A DNA stretch of 64,000 nt, from positions 124,001 through 188,000 of the forward strand of contig SVGY01000001.1 in the NCBI GenBank assembly GCA_015056145.1, in the 5' to 3' direction. A model generated the notes under the pieces. That model was given only the letters and a program-made list of their open reading frames with translations, did no database searches and had not been told where the DNA came from. Below are positions 8,806-17,911 of the stretch, piece after piece; position 1 is the first letter of the stretch; each line of letters begins with the position of its first letter. Made by a program: the position numbers and the translations under genes. The stretch comes from Clostridiales bacterium. Lineage in GTDB: Bacteria; Bacillota; Clostridia; Christensenellales; Aristaeellaceae.

Positions 8806-9942
8806 TCAGTTCTCCTTTTCTACGGGCAGACGGAATGTATCAGGATTCTCCGGATCGAAGACCTCGTTGGCCCACATCAGGGTGAGCATATCCGTGTCGC
8901 CGGTGTTTTCGATGTTGTGGGTATAGCCAGTGGGGATATCCACAATGGTGGGAGCATCGCCGCTGACCTTATATGTGATGATGGTGGAATCCCCAGGTTT
9001 ACGGAAACGGATCACGCCCTGGCCCTGAATAACGATGAATTTTTCGTGCTTGGTGTGATGCCAGTGCTCGCCCTTTGTAATGTGGGGCTTGGATACATTC
9101 AGGCTCACTTGGCCATGGCCGCCCATGTGAATAAGCTCCGTAAAGGAACCACGGTAATCGCTGTGGCATACCGGCGTGCGGCTGAAATCCTCCGGCGGCA
9201 GGAAGCTGAGATAGGTGGCATACAATTTCCGGGTAAGGGGATCGCTCTGGTCGGGCACGGTAAGGGTATCCCGCATCACCGCAAAGGACCGGATAAGGTC
9301 TGCCATATCCCCCAGCAGGATTTCATGCACAGGCTGAACCTCACAGAAATCCCCGGCAATATTTGCATTTCCTTCCATGGCGGCGATAAATTCCTTCACA
9401 ATATCGTCGATATACGCAAGGCGCAGCTTCACGGAAGGATCGTTGACCGTGATGGGCAGGCCCCGGGCGATATTATGGCAGAAGGTGGCCACGGCACTGT
9501 TGTAGTTGGGCCGGCTCCACTTGCCAAATGCATTGGGCAGGCGATAAAGGTACACGGGCACATTGTTGCGCTGACCATAGCCTCTAACAGCCTCCTCAGC
9601 TCCCAGCTTGCTGATGCCGTAAGGATTATCCAGCGCAGCCTGAATGGAACCAGAAAGCAATACCGGCGGCTTCTTGGCGTTTTCCAGCAAGCCAAGCAGC
9701 TTTACGGTAAAATCCGTATTGCCGGTTTTAAACTCCGCAGGATCAGTGGGGCGATTCACGCCTGCCAGATGGAACACAAAATCAGCGCAGGCGGCGGCAG
9801 CCTCAAGGGCTTCGGCTGAATCCTGCACGTCAATGGGAAAAAGCTTGTATTCCTTCTCGGCCGGAAGGGTTTTCAAAGCTTCGCAGAGGTTTTTGCCCAT
9901 GAAACCCCTGGCGCCGGTAATGAGTATATTCAAGGTAGACAT
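8806..9942 (-). CDS. NAD-dependent reductase with C-terminal cupin (FnlB/CapF-like); start may be ATG 9942 or TTG about 9933
   Basis: NILITGARGFMGKNLCEAL Rossmann; C-terminal KPHITKGEHWHHTKHEKFIVIQG cupin. Confidence 0.88.
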   Translation of the reverse strand: MSTLNILITGARGFMGKNLCEALKTLPAEKEYKLFPIDVQDSAEALEAAAACADFVFHLAGVNRPTDPAEFKTGNTDFTVKLLGLLENAKKPPVLLSGSIQAALDNPYGISKLGAEEAVRGYGQRNNVPVYLYRLPNAFGKWSRPNYNSAVATFCHNIARGLPITVNDPSVKLRLAYIDDIVKEFIAAMEGNANIAGDFCEVQPVHEILLGDMADLIRSFAVMRDTLTVPDQSDPLTRKLYATYLSFLPPEDFSRTPVCHSDYRGSFTELIHMGGHGQVSLNVSKPHITKGEHWHHTKHEKFIVIQGQGVIRFRKPGDSTIITYKVSGDAPTIVDIPTGYTHNIENTGDTDMLTLMWANEVFDPENPDTFRLPVEKEN

Positions 9943-10043
9943 CCTCCTTTTGCAGATAAAACAACCATTTTTCATCTTATCCCATGGAATGGGTTCTGTC
10001 AATGGAAGGCGGAAAAAAGGAAGAAATGGTTTTTCAAAAAAAG

Positions 10044-10078
10044 AAGCGATACCCGGGAAATCATTCCGGGTATCGCTG
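10044..10078 (-). terminator. Distal copy of duplicated terminator hairpin of 10290..11201, followed on minus strand by T-tract
   Basis: AAGCGATACCCGGGAAATCATTCCGGGTATCGCTG; minus-strand continuation TTCTTTTTTTG. Confidence 0.85.
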
Positions 10079-10241
10079 CAGCTTGTCGAAAAACCTCATT
10101 CTTGTCAGTCAAAGCCGCAAATCTTGCACCTTTGGTGCTCGCTGTGCTTTCTTGAAAGTGCTGCGGCACAAGGAATGTGGGCTCTGCCCACACCCGGCAG
10201 GGGGATGATCCCCCTGCACCCTGCGCATTTTTGACAGCCAG
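10079..10241 (+). mobile_element. 163-bp interspersed MITE-like element, copy B
   Basis: CAGCTTGTCGAAAAACC...TTTTTGACAGCCAG; one T shorter than other copies. Confidence 0.9.
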
Positions 10242-10276
10242 AAGCGATACCCGGAAAATCATTCCGGGTATCGCTG
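10242..10276 (-). repeat. Proximal copy of duplicated terminator hairpin
   Basis: AAGCGATACCCGGAAAATCATTCCGGGTATCGCTG; one loop mismatch to 10044-10078. Confidence 0.9.
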
Positions 10277-10289
10277 AACTTGTATAGAA

Positions 10290-11201
10290 TTACCAGCCCA
10301 GCCGCTGATGCAGCATGCTGGCATCAATATCGCTGAGTTTGGCACAGCCGGTACGGGCCATGGTGCCCTTCAATTCAGAGGTCATGCGAAGAATATCCTT
10401 GCGTACGCCCTCTGCCTGCTCCTTGCGCAGGGGATCCATAATGACCCGGCCGGCACAAACGGCATCAGCGCCCAGCGCCAGTGCCTTGAAGGCATCGTAA
10501 CCGCTTTCCACGCAGCAGTCTACGAAAATCTTGATTTGGCCACCTACAGCCTTCACGATTTCCGGCAGCACCATCAGCGGCGGCACTGCATAGGGCAGAA
10601 TGCCATGATGATGGCTGACAACGATGGCCTTTGCGCCGATATCCACGCACTTTTTCGCATCTGTCACGCTGAGTACGCCCTTGACCACAAAGGGCAGCTT
10701 GGTTTCGCTGACGAAGCGTTTCATCTGCTGCTGGTTTTTGGGCTCCATGTGGAGACCGAGCACTACATCGTATTCGCCCTTGCCGGAGAAGGAATGGTCA
10801 ATGTCCATACCCACGGCAAAGCAGCCGTTTTCCTCGGCGTGGTGGATGCGGTCGATGATCTCCTCATCGCTGACGTAGGGCTTGATAATCTTGATGGTAC
10901 GGGCACCGCTTTTGCAAATACGCTCCAGCTCGGCCTTATCCCCCATGCCGGCCCAGTTGACGGCGCCGGCAGCAAGTGCGCCCTTGCCCATTTCCACCAT
11001 GCCGTCATCGCAGCAGCTATTGAGGTGGCTCAGGGCAGCCATCATGATGGGAGTCTGGAAGGTTTCGCCGAAGAGCTCGAAAGTGGTATCCGGCTTCACG
11101 CCATCCATATGGCGCATTTCGATAAGCAGAGATTCAAAGTAATCCCGGGTGATCTGATTGGCATCGGAACGGTTGGACATTTTGCAAAAACTCCTTTCCA
11201 T
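10290..11201 (-). CDS. FMN-dependent alpha-hydroxy-acid oxidizing protein
   Basis: PFVVKGVLSVTDAKKCVDIGAKAIVVSHHHG, IKIFVDCCVESGYDAFKALALGADAVCAGR; start possibly internal MSNRSDANQ. Confidence 0.85.
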   Translation of the reverse strand: MERSFCKMSNRSDANQITRDYFESLLIEMRHMDGVKPDTTFELFGETFQTPIMMAALSHLNSCCDDGMVEMGKGALAAGAVNWAGMGDKAELERICKSGARTIKIIKPYVSDEEIIDRIHHAEENGCFAVGMDIDHSFSGKGEYDVVLGLHMEPKNQQQMKRFVSETKLPFVVKGVLSVTDAKKCVDIGAKAIVVSHHHGILPYAVPPLMVLPEIVKAVGGQIKIFVDCCVESGYDAFKALALGADAVCAGRVIMDPLRKEQAEGVRKDILRMTSELKGTMARTGCAKLSDIDASMLHQRLGW

Positions 11202-11328
11202 AAACGGGCCTGATACTAAGGTGCCAATAGGAGGCTAAATCGTTTTCGTATAGGGTGATGGTAGCATTTTCACATAGAAAAAGTCAAGAGATACAAGTAT
11301 TTCAGCGTTGTTATTTTTCATGAAAGAA

Positions 11329-11356
11329 ACCTCCCCGAAACAATCTCGGGGAGGCG
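11329..11356 (-). terminator. Intrinsic terminator of 11369..12052
   Basis: CCTCCCCGAaacaaTCTCGGGGAGG with minus-strand T-run. Confidence 0.75.
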
Positions 11357-11368
11357 GTAAGCACTATT

Positions 11369-12052
11369 TCATAACAGTTGTAACGCCCGTTTATACAAAG
11401 GATCCAATTCGCAGCCGCAACTGCCGCATTCTTTTTCGGCCTGCAGGATGGCATTGCGGAGCATGGGCAAATCAGGATTGCCATCCAGCCACATCTGACT
11501 GGGCGAAGCAATCAAATCCCAGCCGGAGGTGGCAAAACTTTCCAGAATGGGGCGCAGTTCCTTCGCATTATCCAGTGCTTTTTCCCGTGAAGCTGCCATG
11601 GTGTCCCCCAGCCAGAGGAAATGTTTCCCTTCCTCCATAGCATGGGATGCCATTTCCAGCGCCGCCACGGCTTCTGCCTTTTCGGACCAGATATGAATGA
11701 TCTCCCAGCTGCTGATGCGGGTCTGTACTTCCAAAGCCCAGCCTTTGGGGCAATTGCTCCAAAAGCTGGTATCTCTGACACGGAGACCGCCTGCACACAC
11801 CAACTGCTTGGTTTTGTCCGGGCTGAGCAGTTTCAGTCTTTCCCAGGGCATGACCTGCGTGCCGTCGGGCAGCCGGAAAACGTAGTCTGCAAAGAAATCC
11901 TGCAGGCTTTCCCGAACCAGCTCCGGCAGCGTGGCGGAAAGCGCATCCTGTACGATGGCTTCCAGTTCGTCAGACATTCTGTCTTCCAATTCATCGGTCA
12001 TGCGTTCCGCCAATTCCTCCAGGAATTCCTCCCGGTCGAATTCCTCCGCCAT
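11369..12052 (-). CDS. Conserved hypothetical protein
   Basis: Long ORF in operon context downstream of sufCB; no recognised domain. Confidence 0.65.
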   Translation of the reverse strand: MAEEFDREEFLEELAERMTDELEDRMSDELEAIVQDALSATLPELVRESLQDFFADYVFRLPDGTQVMPWERLKLLSPDKTKQLVCAGGLRVRDTSFWSNCPKGWALEVQTRISSWEIIHIWSEKAEAVAALEMASHAMEEGKHFLWLGDTMAASREKALDNAKELRPILESFATSGWDLIASPSQMWLDGNPDLPMLRNAILQAEKECGSCGCELDPLYKRALQLL

Positions 12053-12066
12053 TTGCGATGTCCTCC

Positions 12067-12993
12067 TTATTTCAGGAAACCGCTGATGATGCGTTCCTCT
12101 GCCTCCGCTTCGGTAAGGCCAAGGGTCATCAGCTTGATCAGCTGCTCGCCGGCGATTTTGCCAATGGCGGCTTCGTGGATAAGGCTGGCATCCACATTGT
12201 TGGCGCTGAGGGCGGGGCTGGCCTTCACAGATGCGTCATCCATGATGATGGCGTCGCACTCGCTGTGACCCTTGCAGGCAGCGTTACCGTTCATGACGGA
12301 GTAAAAATCCTGCTTGGACTGATCCCTTGCCACAGAGCGGGAGACCACATCTGCGCTACAGTTTTCGCCGTTAAGATCCACCTCGAACTCCGTGGTGGCG
12401 ACCTGGTGACCGTGGGTCATGATGTTTTCACGGATGTCCAGACGTGCACCTTCCTTCAGGTCGCCCTTGGTGATGCGGTGGGTGGAGTCCACGCCCTTGA
12501 TCTGGGTGGATTCCATGATGAGATAAGCATTTTCGTCAAGGTGCAAGATGGTGGTGGGATTCATAACCCGCTGACCGTTGCCATCGCCCTGACCGTAGTG
12601 TTTTTCCACATAGCGCACCTTGGAGTTTTTGCCGATGTGGAATTCGTGGATGCCATCATGGCGTGCTTCATCGTCGCCACCGTTATGAATGCCGCATCCG
12701 GCAATGATGGTCACGTCGCAGTCCTCGCCCACAATAAAGTCGTTGTAGACCATTTCCTGGTATCCGGCTTTGCTGAGCACCACGGGAATGTGGACGCTCT
12801 CGTTTTTGGTACCGGGTTTGATGATGATATCGATGCCGGGCTTGTCCGTCTTGGTGACGATATCGATGTGGGCGGTGGTATTGCGGCCCGCCATTTCGCC
12901 ATTGGCCCGGATATTGTATGCGCCTTCCGGCACGCCGTGCAGGTCGGCAATTTCAGCAAGAAGCTGTTCCTGAATGATATCCATAATCGTCAC
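12067..12993 (-). CDS. SufB/SufD-family Fe-S scaffold
   Basis: SufB/D-type beta-helix core (NVDASLIHEAAIGKIAGEQLIKLMTLGLTEAEAEERIISGFL); coupled to SufC. Confidence 0.9.
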   Translation of the reverse strand: MTIMDIIQEQLLAEIADLHGVPEGAYNIRANGEMAGRNTTAHIDIVTKTDKPGIDIIIKPGTKNESVHIPVVLSKAGYQEMVYNDFIVGEDCDVTIIAGCGIHNGGDDEARHDGIHEFHIGKNSKVRYVEKHYGQGDGNGQRVMNPTTILHLDENAYLIMESTQIKGVDSTHRITKGDLKEGARLDIRENIMTHGHQVATTEFEVDLNGENCSADVVSRSVARDQSKQDFYSVMNGNAACKGHSECDAIIMDDASVKASPALSANNVDASLIHEAAIGKIAGEQLIKLMTLGLTEAEAEERIISGFLK

Positions 12994-13721
12994 TTCACCT
13001 TTCCAGTCAAGAGGCTGCAGGTATTGTCATGCAGAAGAAGTCCAGGCAGGATCTCCTCCCGGGGACCCATACGGTCGATCTGGCCGTCCGCCAGCACGAT
13101 GATGGTATCCGCAACGTTGAGCAGACGTTCCTGATGGGTAATGACCATGATGGTGCCGTTTACTTCCTGATTCATTTTTTCAAATACCTGAATCAGGTTA
13201 GTAAAGCTCCACAGGTCGATGCCTGCCTCGGGTTCGTCAAAGATGCTGAGGGGGGTCTTGCGTGCCAGCATCATGGCGATCTCGATGCGCTTCATTTCGC
13301 CGCCGGACAGGGAGGCGTTCACTTCACGGTCGATATAGTCCTTGGCGCAGATGCCCACTTCGGACAGTACCTGACAGGTCTCACTGAGGCTCATTTTGCG
13401 GCCTGCAGCAATGCCGATCAGGTCACGAACGGTAAGGCCTTTGAAGCGTACCGGCTGCTGAAAGGCATAACTGATGCCATTCTGGGCCCGCTCGGTAATG
13501 CTCATATGGGTGATGTCCTGACCATTGAAGAGAATCTGCCCTTCGGTGGGGGTAAGAATACCGGCAATCAGCTTTGCGAGGGTGGACTTGCCGCCGCCGT
13601 TGGGGCCGGTGATGGCCACAAAGCGATCATCGGTCTTAAAGCTGATGTTCTTGAGAATTTCCACGGTTTCCTCGTCGTTGACAACGTAGGAAACGTTTTT
13701 GAGTTCCAGCATTTGCGTCAC
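12990..13721 (-). CDS. sufC: Fe-S assembly ABC ATPase SufC
   Basis: Walker A GPNGGGKSTLAKLIAG, signature SLSGGEMKRIEIAMML, FDEPEAGID. Confidence 0.92.
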   Translation of the reverse strand: MTQMLELKNVSYVVNDEETVEILKNISFKTDDRFVAITGPNGGGKSTLAKLIAGILTPTEGQILFNGQDITHMSITERAQNGISYAFQQPVRFKGLTVRDLIGIAAGRKMSLSETCQVLSEVGICAKDYIDREVNASLSGGEMKRIEIAMMLARKTPLSIFDEPEAGIDLWSFTNLIQVFEKMNQEVNGTIMVITHQERLLNVADTIIVLADGQIDRMGPREEILPGLLLHDNTCSLLTGKVK

Positions 13722-13736
13722 TCCATGTACAAATAA

Positions 13737-15569
13737 TTATTGTTTCAGCGTCCGCATGGCGTTAAGAATCGCAAGGATCAGAACGCCCACGTCCGCAAAC
13801 ACAGCAATCCACATATCCGCATAGCCCAGTGCGCCCAGCAGCATTACCAGCACCTTCACCCCAATGGCAAAGATGATGTTCTGCCTTACGATGGCCATGG
13901 TTCTGCGGGCAATGGAGATGGCTTTGGCAAGCAGGGTAAGCTTGTCATCCATTAGCACCACATCCGCCGCCTCGATGGCTGCGTCGCTGCCCATGGCGCC
14001 CATGGCGATGCCAAGATCTGCCCGGGAAAGGGCGGGAGCATCGTTGATACCGTCGCCTGCAAAGGCAAGGGTATGGCCGTCTTCCAGCAGCTTTTCCACC
14101 TCGGTTACCTTGTCCTGAGGCAGCAACTGCGCCCGGTACAGATCCACCCCGGTGGTCTTCTGCACCTGTACGGCCACTTCCTCCCGGTCGCCGGTAAGCA
14201 TCACCGTACGGGTCACGCCCAGGTCCTTCAGCTGACGGATGGCTTCTGCGGCTTCCGGCTTTACAACGTCCGAAACCACCACATGGCCCAGGTACTGGCT
14301 GCCCTTTGCAATATGGACCGCCGTCCCGGCGATATGGCATTCCTTCCATGCAATGCCAAGGGAATCCATCAGTCTGCCATTGCCAACGGCCAGAAGCTGG
14401 CCATCCAGCATAGCGGTAATGCCTTCGCCGGCTTTCTCCGTCACGGCAGAAAGGCGGCTTTTGTCCAGATGGCTTGCGTGAGCCCGGACGATGCTTTCCG
14501 CAATGGGATGAGAGGAAAAGCTCTCCAATGCAGCGGCGATATCCAGCATTTCACGTTCATCGTCGTTTGAGGCATGAACAGCTGCAACGGCAAACTCGCC
14601 CCTGGTGAGGGTACCCGTCTTGTCAAAGACGCAGGTATCCACTCTGGACAGACCTTCCATATAATTCGAGCCTTTGACCAGAATTCCCTGCCTGGATGCG
14701 CCACCAATTCCACCAAAAAATGACAAAGGCACGGAAACCACCAGCGCACAAGGGCAGGAGACCACCAGAAAAACCAGCGCCCGTCTGCCCCATTCCGCAA
14801 AGGACTGGCGGAACAGCAGCGGCGGCACAAGGAACAGCAGCAATGCGCAGGCTACCACACACGGTGTATATACCCTTGCAAAGCGGGTAATGAAACTTTC
14901 CACACGGGCTTTTTTGGTGGCGGATTCCTCCATCAGCCGGAGCACCCGGGCCACGGTGCTTTCGTCATAAATGCTCTGCACCTTTACCTTGATAAGGCCG
15001 GTCAGGTTTACCGTACCGCTGACCACGTTTTCGCCCGCCGCTTTGTCTACAGGAAGGCTTTCGCCTGTGAGGGCAGCGGTGTTTACGCTGGTGTTCCCTT
15101 CGATGATCTCCCCGTCCAGCGGGATGCGTTCTCCCGCCCGGATCAGGATGATCTCCCCGGGCTGTACCTGATCAGGCTCCACGATGCACTCCCGGCCTTC
15201 CCGCAGTACCGTTGCGGTATCGGGCCTGATATCCATCAAGGCAGCAATGGAACGGCGGCTTTTGCCCACCGCAACACTCTGGAACCATTCCCCCACCTGA
15301 TAAAACAGCATTACCGCAACGCCTTCCGGGTATTCACCCAGCACAAAGGCGCCCAGGGTCGCAACAGCCATAAGAAACTGTTCGTCAAAAACCTGTCCGT
15401 GGAGGATATTTCTGCCTGCCTTCAGCAGCACGTCATACCCCACAAGAAGGTATGGTACCAAAAAAGTAAGCAGCCTGAGCAGGCCCTTCGTGGGCAGCAG
15501 CCAGCATATGGCCAGCAGCAATGCGGCTAATATGATACGGATGAGGTTTTTCTTCTGCTTCCTGCTCAT
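13737..15569 (-). CDS. P1B-type heavy-metal-translocating ATPase (Cd/Zn/Pb type)
   Basis: SCPCALVVSVPLS metal motif, DKTGTLTRGEF, GDGINDAPAL. Confidence 0.95.
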   Translation of the reverse strand: MSRKQKKNLIRIILAALLLAICWLLPTKGLLRLLTFLVPYLLVGYDVLLKAGRNILHGQVFDEQFLMAVATLGAFVLGEYPEGVAVMLFYQVGEWFQSVAVGKSRRSIAALMDIRPDTATVLREGRECIVEPDQVQPGEIILIRAGERIPLDGEIIEGNTSVNTAALTGESLPVDKAAGENVVSGTVNLTGLIKVKVQSIYDESTVARVLRLMEESATKKARVESFITRFARVYTPCVVACALLLFLVPPLLFRQSFAEWGRRALVFLVVSCPCALVVSVPLSFFGGIGGASRQGILVKGSNYMEGLSRVDTCVFDKTGTLTRGEFAVAAVHASNDDEREMLDIAAALESFSSHPIAESIVRAHASHLDKSRLSAVTEKAGEGITAMLDGQLLAVGNGRLMDSLGIAWKECHIAGTAVHIAKGSQYLGHVVVSDVVKPEAAEAIRQLKDLGVTRTVMLTGDREEVAVQVQKTTGVDLYRAQLLPQDKVTEVEKLLEDGHTLAFAGDGINDAPALSRADLGIAMGAMGSDAAIEAADVVLMDDKLTLLAKAISIARRTMAIVRQNIIFAIGVKVLVMLLGALGYADMWIAVFADVGVLILAILNAMRTLKQ

Positions 15570-15603
15570 GGAAGAACCCTTCTTTCATGTTGTTCGGTTT
15601 TTG

Positions 15604-15822
15604 TCAGATGACGATGCGGCAATCCGGCTCGATCTTCCGGCACACCTTTGCCGCCTCCTTAAGGATGCGATCAAAATCCTGATCTTCGGCCTCCAAAGTA
15701 ATCTTCTGGGTCATAAAGGAAATGGCGACGCTTTTTACGCCTTCGATCTTCCGGATGGCATCCTCCATCTTCAGGCCGCAGTTTGCACAATCCAGCTCGT
15801 CCAGCATATAAGTCTTTTTCAT
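15604..15822 (-). CDS. Stand-alone heavy-metal-associated (HMA) domain protein
   Basis: YMLDELDCANCGLKMEDAIRKIEGV. Confidence 0.9.
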   Translation of the reverse strand: MKKTYMLDELDCANCGLKMEDAIRKIEGVKSVAISFMTQKITLEAEDQDFDRILKEAAKVCRKIEPDCRIVI

Positions 15823-16184
15823 TTGGATTCCTTCCTTTCTTCAATGAGGTGTTCAAAACCCTGACCGATCATGCTGCGCACATGGTCGTCCGCCAGGAAG
15901 TAGTAGATGGTTTTGCCTTCCCTGCGGTTGGAAACAAGGTTGCTGTCCTTGAGCACCTTCAGCTGGTGCGATATGGCCGACTGACTCATGCCCAGCAGCT
16001 CCGCAATGGCGCACACGCACATCTCCTGTTCAAAAAGACCGTAGAGAATTTTGATACGGGTAGAATCCCCGAAAACCTTGAACAAATCTGCGAGGTCGCA
16101 AAGCAGCTCATCTGTGGGGAGATCCTGACTGACCAGGCTGAGAACATGTTCATGAGTATGCACGATACATGCGCCTCCATTCAT
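15819..16184 (-). CDS. ArsR/SmtB-family metalloregulator; translation may begin at GTG 16163
   Basis: EMCVCAIAELLGMSQSAISHQLKVLKDSNLVSNRREGKTIYYFLAD; GGAGG lies upstream of the internal GTG. Confidence 0.92.
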   Translation of the reverse strand: MNGGACIVHTHEHVLSLVSQDLPTDELLCDLADLFKVFGDSTRIKILYGLFEQEMCVCAIAELLGMSQSAISHQLKVLKDSNLVSNRREGKTIYYFLADDHVRSMIGQGFEHLIEERKESK

Positions 16185-16219
16185 TTGAATTTACATTCAT
16201 ATGATAATCTGTTCATATG
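16180..16219. promoter_or_regulatory. Three direct TTCATWTG repeats with 16-bp period, putative ArsR operator
   Basis: TTCATTTG 16180, TTCATATG 16196, TTCATATG 16212. Confidence 0.6.
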
Positions 16220-16368
16220 TATTTGTCAATCCTTTTTATGAAAAAAATGAAAACATGGATTTTCCTGCCGTTTATACGGGGATTACGGCTTTGCAAAAAC
16301 CCCGGGTTAGGGTATAATAAACATGGAAATAAAAAAATTTATCCAAATACCTGAACGGAGGCAGAAAC

Positions 16369-17892
16369 GTGTTTCGCAGATTGATTTGCACAGCTCTTGT
16401 TTTGCTTATGCTGCCTGGCCTTTGTATTGCCGAGGGAGCAGAGCAGACCTTTGTGATGGCTGGTTTTGACGGCCAGAACAGCAACCGTGACTGGAACACC
16501 AACGATTTTTTTGTGCGCATGGAAGAACGCACGGGGATTTCCTTCACCTTTCAGCAGTACAACGACAGTTCCTCCTGGCAGAGCGCCAAGGATGAAATGT
16601 TTGCAAACGGCCAGCTGCCTGATGTTTTTTTCAAAGCAGCGCTGACCAACGAGGAGCTCATCCGCTATACCGATTCCGGACAGCTGATCGACCTCAAGCC
16701 CTTGCTTCAGGAACATGCTCCCAACTTCTGGGCCCACATGGAAGAACATCCCGAATGGCTGGCAGCCATTACCCTGCCCAATGGTAAAATCGGCGCATTG
16801 CCTTCCATCGATACCATTGCCGGTCAGAACCTGTTGTGGATCAATCAGCAATGGCTTGATAATCTGGGCCTTGAAATGCCAACGGATTTTGACTCTCTCA
16901 GAACCGTGCTTGCAGCCTTCCGGGATAACGACCCCAACCAGAACGGCAAAAAAGACGAGGTTCCGCTGACCTTCCTCGGCCCCTGGGATCTGAAGTTTTT
17001 CTCCCATGCCTACGGCGTGGTGGCTAACGATTACAATCTCTATGTGGACGATGCGGGCAAGGTACACTTCTGGCCCGATGAGGACAGCTTTTTCCTGATG
17101 GCGTCAACGCTCAGGGATCTGTATAAGGACGGCCTCATAGACAAAAACGGTTTCTACTCCAACGACACCCTGCGCCAGTACATGGAGACCGGCGATGAAA
17201 AGCCCCCCGTCTATGGCATGTTCTTTGCAGCCGATCCCATCCGGCTTGCCGGCTACGCAAACGCCACCCAATACGTTGCCGTGCCGCCCTTTACCTGTGA
17301 CGGCAGGCAGGTTTACCGCAATCTGTTTGGCAACCTGGGCTTCGGCACCTTTGCCATCTCCTCCGCCTGTTCCGACCCTGCCGCCATGCTTGCATGGGTG
17401 GATCACCTCTATTCTGCGGACGGCGCAGTGGAAGCCATGGCAGGTCGCCTTGACGTGAACTACTATATGGATGCCTCCGGCTACTGGACCTGGAAATCTT
17501 CCTCCGGCAGCGCATTGTCCTCCAATGATCTCAGTTCGATCACCGTTTACGATACAGGTATGATGCCCTGGTGCTTCCCTGCGGATTTCTATATCCTCAC
17601 CTCCGTGGAGCCTGCCCGCAAGGTTGCTGTTGAGATAAACAACTATTCTCCCTACCTCGTAAAGCCTTTCCCTTATTTTACGCTTACCGGCGATGAAAAA
17701 GCCAGGATTCAACCCCTGCAGGATGCGCTGGGCCGTTATGTGGACGAAGGCCTTGCACGCTTTGTACTGGGACAGGTGGAACTGAACGAAGCAAATATTG
17801 CCGCCTTCCGTCAGGGACTGAAGGAACGTGGCATGGATGAGATGCTTCTGCTGTGGCAGTCCGTTGCAGACAGGGCAATTACACAAGAATAA
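16369..17892 (+). CDS. Extracellular solute-binding protein
   Basis: Signal peptide MFRRLICTALVLLMLPGLCIAEGA; family-1-like SBP pattern NDFFVRMEERTGISFTFQQY...LPDVFF. Confidence 0.82.
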   Translation: MFRRLICTALVLLMLPGLCIAEGAEQTFVMAGFDGQNSNRDWNTNDFFVRMEERTGISFTFQQYNDSSSWQSAKDEMFANGQLPDVFFKAALTNEELIRYTDSGQLIDLKPLLQEHAPNFWAHMEEHPEWLAAITLPNGKIGALPSIDTIAGQNLLWINQQWLDNLGLEMPTDFDSLRTVLAAFRDNDPNQNGKKDEVPLTFLGPWDLKFFSHAYGVVANDYNLYVDDAGKVHFWPDEDSFFLMASTLRDLYKDGLIDKNGFYSNDTLRQYMETGDEKPPVYGMFFAADPIRLAGYANATQYVAVPPFTCDGRQVYRNLFGNLGFGTFAISSACSDPAAMLAWVDHLYSADGAVEAMAGRLDVNYYMDASGYWTWKSSSGSALSSNDLSSITVYDTGMMPWCFPADFYILTSVEPARKVAVEINNYSPYLVKPFPYFTLTGDEKARIQPLQDALGRYVDEGLARFVLGQVELNEANIAAFRQGLKERGMDEMLLLWQSVADRAITQE

Positions 17893-17911
17893 GTTTGAGG
17901 AGGGTAACACC

